DNA of 19,316 nt from Bacteroidaceae bacterium (GTDB taxonomy: Bacteria; Bacteroidota; Bacteroidia; Bacteroidales; Bacteroidaceae): the NCBI GenBank assembly GCA_030843315.1, contig JAUUPT010000073.1:1-19316 (forward strand), read 5' to 3'. The position numbers and the translations under genes were made by a program. This document shows, piece by piece, positions 14,578 to 19,316 of the stretch (within the stretch, counting starts at the first letter, position 1; each line of letters begins with the position of its first letter). The notes below the pieces were generated by a model. It saw only the letters and a program-made list of their open reading frames with translations. It searched no databases and was not told where the DNA came from.

Positions 14578-15156
14578 ATGAAAACAAAAGTTTTTAGTGT
14601 AATTGCAGCAGTAGCGCTGCTTTTCACACTGGGTAGCTGTGCCGGCAAGACAGGCAAAGCAGAGGTTCAAGGCCCCCGAATATTGGTAGCCTATTTCTCA
14701 CAGGGCGGCAACACCCAAACGTTAGCCACCCTTATCCACGACTCCATCGGTGGAGATATATTCGCCATCGAACCGGAAACGCCCTATCCCTCGGAAGGTA
14801 CACACGATGCCGTGCAGAAGCAGATTGACGAAGGCGTACTGCCTACGTTGAAAGGCAATGTGGAGAACCTCGACTCTTACGATGTCATCTTCGTAGGAAC
14901 ACCCAACTGGTTCGGTTCCGTTGCTCTCCCGGTAAAAGCATTCTTACAAAGCAATCAGCTTGCAGGAAAGAAAGTTGTTCCCTTTGCCACCTTCGGTGGC
15001 GGTGCAGGAAACTGCCTGACTGAGATTGCAGAACTTTGTCCTAACTCCACCATCCTCGAAGGCTATGCCGTAAGCGGCGATGACGTCAGAGACAGACCGA
15101 ATGAAGTGAAAAAGAATGTCAGCACTTGGCTGAACAATATCAAGACTCAGTTCTAA
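14578..15156 (+). CDS. Lipoprotein flavodoxin
   Basis: This is a flavodoxin-fold protein, expected to bind FMN and carry electrons, but exported. It has 192 residues. The N-terminus is a lipoprotein signal with lipobox LGSC (Cys21). After it there is no acidic surface-export signal (CAGKTGKAEV), so it may face the periplasm. The FMN phosphate loop is visible as YFSQGGNTQTLA, a GGNT form of the usual TGNT. Further marks are the GTPNWFGSVALPVKAFL segment, which normally contacts the flavin, and the FATFGGGAGN loop. It closes the GH9-ThuA operon and is followed by a terminator. Its electron partner is unknown. Similar lipoprotein flavodoxins exist in Bacteroidetes as far as I recall, but none has a role I can cite. 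Confidence 0.88.
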   Translation: MKTKVFSVIAAVALLFTLGSCAGKTGKAEVQGPRILVAYFSQGGNTQTLATLIHDSIGGDIFAIEPETPYPSEGTHDAVQKQIDEGVLPTLKGNVENLDSYDVIFVGTPNWFGSVALPVKAFLQSNQLAGKKVVPFATFGGGAGNCLTEIAELCPNSTILEGYAVSGDDVRDRPNEVKKNVSTWLNNIKTQF

Positions 15157-15180
15157 ACCAGTACAGACTATATAATAAAG

Positions 15181-15224
15181 CGTGGCAGAACGTTTGAAAG
15201 AACGGCTGCCACGTTTGTTTGTTT
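15181..15224 (+). terminator. Rho-independent terminator of the GH9-ThuA-flavodoxin operon
   Basis: An 8-bp stem (15181-15188 with 15206-15213) continues past an AA/G internal loop into CGTT/AACG with a six-base loop. It is followed by TTTGTTTGTTT. It starts 25 bases after the flavodoxin stop codon. Confidence 0.85.
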
Positions 15225-15367
15225 CCACCCCTCGTCCCCTAAAGGAAGCTATGCAACTCTGACCAATGAGGCGCACAGGAATGATAATTTAACGAGTTCG
15301 ATATAACTGTACTATCTTAACTTCCTCAAATAGAAGAGCAAACTTACCTTCCTCGCAAGACAATCTT
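15225..15367. other. Intergenic stretch, nothing recognised
   Basis: No ORF of note, promoter box or repeat was found here. It separates the flavodoxin terminator from the long AT-rich hairpin in the convergent gap between the GH9 operon and the susCD pair. Confidence 0.5.
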
Positions 15368-15428
15368 AGAATATAAGCTTTATTCTTAGAAATAAAGATT
15401 ATATTTATAAGAATAAAGCTTATATTCT
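15368..15428. repeat. Long AT-rich hairpin, 21-base perfect arms
   Basis: Arms at 15368-15388 and 15408-15428 are perfect inverted repeats. After one mismatch, five more pairs form (15390-15394 with 15402-15406), leaving a 7-base loop. The arms contain AAGCTTTATTCTTA-type sequence, which recurs in altered form within the element. It lies between two operon ends that already have their own terminators, so its role is open. Confidence 0.8.
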
Positions 15429-15530
15429 TACAACCAAAGGCTTTATTCCAAGTTTTCCTTGCGGGCAAGATATCTTCTGAAGCAGGAAAGAATATCTTTC
15501 CTCAGGCACAGCAGGAACTAATCATTGTGT

Positions 15531-15567
15531 AAAAAAAGTCCTGAGCAGTAATGTACCGCCCAGGACT
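15531..15567 (-). terminator. Rho-independent terminator of the susCD operon
   Basis: On the minus strand a 7-bp stem (15561-15567 with 15537-15543) extends by two further pairs after a mismatch and is followed by seven T (complement of 15531-15537). It lies about 25 bases after the SusD-like stop, so susD is the last gene of its transcript. Confidence 0.85.
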
Positions 15568-15591
15568 CTCACCTTAAAAAACCAAATAAAC

Positions 15592-17160
15592 CTATAACCA
15601 ACCCGGATTCTGTGTCAATCCACCTTTAGCACGATCTATCTCCGACTGATCGATTGGGAAGTATCTGTATTTCTCAGTCCATCCCTTGTTACCCAGAATT
15701 TCAGTTCCTTTATCAAAGCGAAGGATGTCGAACCAACGCTGCATCTCGTCCATGAACTCGTAGCCGCGTTCCTCGAAGATAATGTCCAGAATCTCCTGTT
15801 TGCTCTTGCCCGACAGGCTGATGCGGTGGTTCTGATCCTGAAAAGCACGGTCGCGTACCTGGTCAAACCATCCCTGACCTTCGCTGCTTACGTTACCGTT
15901 AATGCGGGCTTCCAGTTCGGTGCCCAGCAGCAGTACATCGGCGTAGCGGTAGAAACGGAAAGGTACGGAGTAGTTGCTTGCCGGATTGATGTCCGAAGCA
16001 TTCTCCTTACGCGGCGTATATTTATAGTGTCCCAGCCACTCGAAGTTTTCCTGCTCTTCGCTCACGTAGAAGGTACTTCCTGCAGGCAATTTGCCTTGAG
16101 CCACCAGGTCGTTCACTTTCTGAGCCTCTATACGATAGTCCAGCACAGTGCCTTCACGACGTACATCGCCCTCTTTGAACATATTGAAGATGGTGCTCGG
16201 CATCGTATTCTGTCCATATCCGCTGCACAAACCGCCTTGCTCGGCACTACGCGGATCCTGGAGCGAACGGCCGCCGACCCCGTTCACGAAGCCATTACCT
16301 GTATCAGAACCGTTACCACCATAGGCCACATCGTAAATGTTCTCACTACCCCATTCGCCGTCTTTTACCCACAAATGCAAGTAGTCGGGATCCAGTTTGT
16401 AGCGTCCGCTGGAGATAATCTCCTTCATGTCAGCCAATGCCTTCGGATAGTCCGCCTCGGCACGGTGGAAAAGGATTATCTTCGTGCGGAGCACCCGGGC
16501 AGCATCCTTGCAGATACGTCCCTGAGGCGTAGAAGAGCGATCGGGCAGTGCACTGATATAATCGTCGGACAAATCTTCCATCATGAAATCAAAGATCTCG
16601 TCACGTGTACCTTTGGCAACAGTATACATTTCGCTGGCCGCCAGGTAGTGCTTGATAAGCGGGAACTGTTCATAGCCCATAAACAAATAGTTATAGAACA
16701 ATGCACGGTAGAAACGGGCCTCAGCCTCGATAGGTTTCTTTACGCTTTCACTCAAGTTGGAACCTGCCAGTTTATCCACCAACAAGCAGGCATCTATCAC
16801 ACCGTTGTAGATACCGAAATCCCACTCGTTCCACCACGTACCGTACCCCCATTCACCGAAGCAACTGTTGGTATTGTATGAGAAAGTATCCCACTTGGTT
16901 TTCCAAACGCCTTCTCCTTTACCTCCGCCAGTCTCGGACTCATCAGAAAGCAACGAAGAATAGGCCCAAATTTCCATCAAACGCACTTTGACGTCAGCGT
17001 TCACAGCATACAGGCCCTTCAACATCTCATCTTCCGTCTTATAAAATTCGGTTTCTGCCACTTGGGTAGTAGGTTCGGTCACCAGGAAGTCCGAACAAGA
17101 AGCAAATGCCACGGAGGCAAACGCTCCGGCAACTATGGTCTTAAATATATTATTCATCAT
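15592..17160 (-). CDS. SusD/RagB-family surface glycan-binding lipoprotein
   Basis: SusD-like proteins cap the SusC transporter at the cell surface and help capture oligosaccharides. This one has 522 residues. The lipobox is FASC with Cys22 followed by Ser-Asp, a surface-export-like start. The helical TPR scaffold is visible around KPIEAEARFYRALFYNYLF. The conserved C-terminus contains ILDIIFEERGYEFMDEMQRW and the family ending near LTQNPGW. The start is one of two adjacent Met codons. It begins 18 bases after the SusC-like stop on the same strand, the normal susC-susD order, and ends at a terminator. The glycan is not known. The pair converges on the GH9 operon and is not co-transcribed with it, so a shared substrate is only a possibility. 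Confidence 0.95.
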   Translation of the reverse strand: MMNNIFKTIVAGAFASVAFASCSDFLVTEPTTQVAETEFYKTEDEMLKGLYAVNADVKVRLMEIWAYSSLLSDESETGGGKGEGVWKTKWDTFSYNTNSCFGEWGYGTWWNEWDFGIYNGVIDACLLVDKLAGSNLSESVKKPIEAEARFYRALFYNYLFMGYEQFPLIKHYLAASEMYTVAKGTRDEIFDFMMEDLSDDYISALPDRSSTPQGRICKDAARVLRTKIILFHRAEADYPKALADMKEIISSGRYKLDPDYLHLWVKDGEWGSENIYDVAYGGNGSDTGNGFVNGVGGRSLQDPRSAEQGGLCSGYGQNTMPSTIFNMFKEGDVRREGTVLDYRIEAQKVNDLVAQGKLPAGSTFYVSEEQENFEWLGHYKYTPRKENASDINPASNYSVPFRFYRYADVLLLGTELEARINGNVSSEGQGWFDQVRDRAFQDQNHRISLSGKSKQEILDIIFEERGYEFMDEMQRWFDILRFDKGTEILGNKGWTEKYRYFPIDQSEIDRAKGGLTQNPGWL

Positions 17161-17178
17161 AAATCTGTTTTAAGGTTA

Positions 17179-19316
17179 TTAAAATACAATGTTTGCACCC
17201 AGGGTAAAAGTGCGTGCCTGCGGATAGGTACCACCATCAAAGCCATTACGTGTCCCTACTTCAGGATCGTAACCGGAGTAACCTGTTATCGTAAGGAGAT
17301 TCTCACCTTGTACAAAAACACGCAGTTTTTGTATACCTGCCTTCTTGGTCAGCCGTGCGGGAAGCGTATATCCTACCTGCGCTACCTTCATGCGCAAGTA
17401 TGAACCATCTTCCACGAAGAAGTCTGAAATCTGGTAGTTGTAGTTATCTCCTTCCACCACGCGCGGAACGCTGTTGGAAGTGCCTTCGCCATGCCAGCGG
17501 TTCAGCCAGAAGGATTCATAGTTGGCACCTGCCACATTCGGACGACGATACATTTTATAAATATCGTTGCCAATGCTTCCTTGGAAGAAAGCACTGAAGT
17601 CGAAGCCGTTCCAGTCGGCAGCCAGGTTGAAGCCGTATGTCCAGTCCGGATTAGGCTTACCGATTATAGTACGGTCGGAAGCATCCAACGTACCCTCGCC
17701 CGTCAAGTCTTTGAATTTCAAGTCACCCGGTTTGGCACCATCCATGTGGGGAGAATTGTCTATTTCGGCCTGGTTCTGATAAACGCCATCCGTTACATAA
17801 CCGTAGAAGAAACCGTAGGGGCGTCCGTTCTCTCTCCAGGTAATCTGACCACCCAGACCACCGCCCAAGTTGTCGAGACCTACGCGGTCCGGTCCCTGGT
17901 CAGTCACCGTATTCTTGATGTACGAAGCGTTGGCACCCAAACTGAAGTTAACCTTGTCCACCTTGAAACGGTAAGAAGCTTCCAGTTCCACACCTTCGTT
18001 CTTCACCGTACCGGCATTCAGCGTCATATTACGATAGCTGGTGTACATCGGGATAGGAGAATCAAGCAACATATCTTTCGTTTTCTTCACGAAGTAGTCT
18101 GCCGAGAAAGTCAGTGCGCTGTTGAAAAAACGCAAGTCGAGACCTAAGTCCACCTGTTCGGAAGTCTCCCACTTCAAATCGGCATTGGCATAGCCGTCGG
18201 GAAGCATACCAGTATAAACGCCACCGCCAAACACGGTCTGGAAGCTCTTGGTCATCATGCTGGTGTACTTAAAGGCACCGATGTTCTCGTTACCGTTCTG
18301 TCCCCAACTGAAACGAATCTTGGCAAAGTCAATCCAGGAAGGTCTGTTCTGCATGAAGTTTTCACGTGTCAGTACCCAGCCCGCAGATACAGAAGGAAAA
18401 ACAGCAAACTGGTTTTTACGGCCGAAATTGGAAGAGCCGTCACGACGAACCACTGCTTCAAACAGATACTTCTCATCGTAGTTGTAGTTGATACGACCGA
18501 ATACGGAAGCAATACGGTGGTCAGAGCCCTTGCCTTCCACCTTGGAAGATGCCTCGTCGGCAGTAGCTATATCGATAAACGCTTTGTCCATGTCTACCAC
18601 CAGCAAATCGTAATCCGTACCTTTCAGATTCTCGTAATGATAGGAAGACATGGAAGTACCGGCCAAAGCACCGATGCTGTGCTTGCCGAAAGTCTTGTTG
18701 TAAGAAAGTACATTCTCCCATTGCCAGTAAGAAGATTCACGCTTCTCGTCTTCAACCTGCGAAGTGGATGCATAAGAAGTAGAGTTCAAGTCGTATGCGG
18801 GAATCACGTTCTTAACAGAGTTGATGACCCACTCGGCAGCATAAGTAGTTTTGAACTTCAAACCCGGCAACACGTCCACGTCGAAGTTGAAGTTATAGCT
18901 GAAGTTGCGGGGTTTGGTCCGCTGGTTGTGCGTCACTTGCATTTCTGCCAGCGGATTGGAGATTTCGCGCATGTCGATCACGTTATAAACTTGTCCGTTG
19001 GGGGCGATGACACGGTTTGGATAGGCGAGTTCATACTCCGCCAGTTTGGCAGGATCGGTCTGGTAAACACTCTCCGTAGGAGGCAGCATATTGATGGAAG
19101 TAATCAGACCGGCAGCTTCACTATTACCGATTGTATTACCTTCCTGAATACTTTGTGAGAAAGCAGTGATAGCGCCGAAAGAAATTTTATTCAACCAGTT
19201 GCGTTCCTTTGTATCCAGTAGTGTGGTATTGTAGTTCAGTCGCAGGTTATAACGCTCATAATCGGAGTGTCCCTTGGCATAAATACCCTCTTGCTTTACA
19301 TAACCGAAAGAGGCAT
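17179..19316 (-). CDS. SusC/RagA-family TonB-dependent transporter, C-terminal part (5' end outside window)
   Basis: SusC-like proteins are outer-membrane TonB-dependent importers of oligosaccharides bound by SusD. About 711 residues are present, most of the beta-barrel; typical members have roughly 1000, so the signal peptide, carboxypeptidase-like domain and plug are off the right edge. The frame stays open to the window end: codons past 19194 give barrel-like sequence such as HSDYERYNLRLNYN, so the TTG near 19194 is not a start. Barrel marks include FGRINYNYDEKYLFEAVVRR, RDGSSNFG, WDL-like strands, and the C-terminal QARTFTLGANIVF with a terminal Phe for barrel assembly. It is followed by susD after 18 bases. 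No frameshift or stop interrupts it. Confidence 0.95.
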   Translation of the reverse strand, partial: ASFGYVKQEGIYAKGHSDYERYNLRLNYNTTLLDTKERNWLNKISFGAITAFSQSIQEGNTIGNSEAAGLITSINMLPPTESVYQTDPAKLAEYELAYPNRVIAPNGQVYNVIDMREISNPLAEMQVTHNQRTKPRNFSYNFNFDVDVLPGLKFKTTYAAEWVINSVKNVIPAYDLNSTSYASTSQVEDEKRESSYWQWENVLSYNKTFGKHSIGALAGTSMSSYHYENLKGTDYDLLVVDMDKAFIDIATADEASSKVEGKGSDHRIASVFGRINYNYDEKYLFEAVVRRDGSSNFGRKNQFAVFPSVSAGWVLTRENFMQNRPSWIDFAKIRFSWGQNGNENIGAFKYTSMMTKSFQTVFGGGVYTGMLPDGYANADLKWETSEQVDLGLDLRFFNSALTFSADYFVKKTKDMLLDSPIPMYTSYRNMTLNAGTVKNEGVELEASYRFKVDKVNFSLGANASYIKNTVTDQGPDRVGLDNLGGGLGGQITWRENGRPYGFFYGYVTDGVYQNQAEIDNSPHMDGAKPGDLKFKDLTGEGTLDASDRTIIGKPNPDWTYGFNLAADWNGFDFSAFFQGSIGNDIYKMYRRPNVAGANYESFWLNRWHGEGTSNSVPRVVEGDNYNYQISDFFVEDGSYLRMKVAQVGYTLPARLTKKAGIQKLRVFVQGENLLTITGYSGYDPEVGTRNGFDGGTYPQARTFTLGANIVF

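Noticed and set aside
15826..16881. 351-residue open frame on the plus strand
   Set aside because: It is antisense to the SusD-like gene, whose lipobox, scaffold and C-terminus are convincing.

Overview
The window looks like chromosome of a gut Bacteroides or close relative. The signs are a SusC/SusD pair, a lipobox-type SusD, meso-diaminopimelate dehydrogenase, class I glutamate dehydrogenase, several intergenic matches to the Bacteroidetes -7 promoter box (TAnnTTTG) in place of sigma70 boxes, and short gene spacings without strong Shine-Dalgarno sites. No tRNA, rRNA, insertion sequence or CRISPR array was seen.

Layout. (1) Positions 1-4893, + strand: a cell-envelope housekeeping cluster made of the 3' part of murA, then rimM, an inner-membrane-anchored M23 peptidase, dxr and rseP. 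It covers peptidoglycan precursor synthesis, ribosome maturation, envelope peptidase activity, isoprenoid (MEP) synthesis and site-2 proteolysis. Two arrays of a degenerate 8-base unit (GTGATAAR) flank the M23 gene. (2) Positions 4894-5023: a compact convergent terminator built from five copies of one 18-base motif in both orientations. (3) Positions 5024-6699: ddh (-) and ruvA (+), divergent. (4) Positions 6790-7897: an unrecognised 331-residue protein and a possible overlapping 41-residue basic small protein. (5) Positions 7909-8069: a 161-base nested palindrome between convergent genes. (6) Positions 8082-10727, - strand: gdhA followed by an M24 (Xaa-Pro type) peptidase, each with its own promoter-like box, with a terminator between them. 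The gdhA promoter lies inside a large dyad. (7) Positions 10846-11218: a gene-poor leader region. (8) Positions 11219-15156, + strand: an exported glycan-related operon of a GH9 glycoside hydrolase, a ThuA-like protein and a lipoprotein flavodoxin, closed by a terminator. (9) Positions 15592-19316, - strand: SusD-like and SusC-like genes converging on that operon. susC runs off the right edge, so the rest of this polysaccharide utilisation locus is outside the window.

The genes themselves are mostly well-known families. The less ordinary material is between them: 8-mer arrays that place stop codons in all three frames, the multi-copy convergent terminator, the CRCAGATTA palindrome, the gdhA promoter dyad and a long AT-rich hairpin. 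Also worth a second look are the small basic ORF and the pairing of an exported GH9 enzyme with an exported ThuA-like protein and a lipoprotein flavodoxin. No clear previously undescribed defence or mobile system was found.
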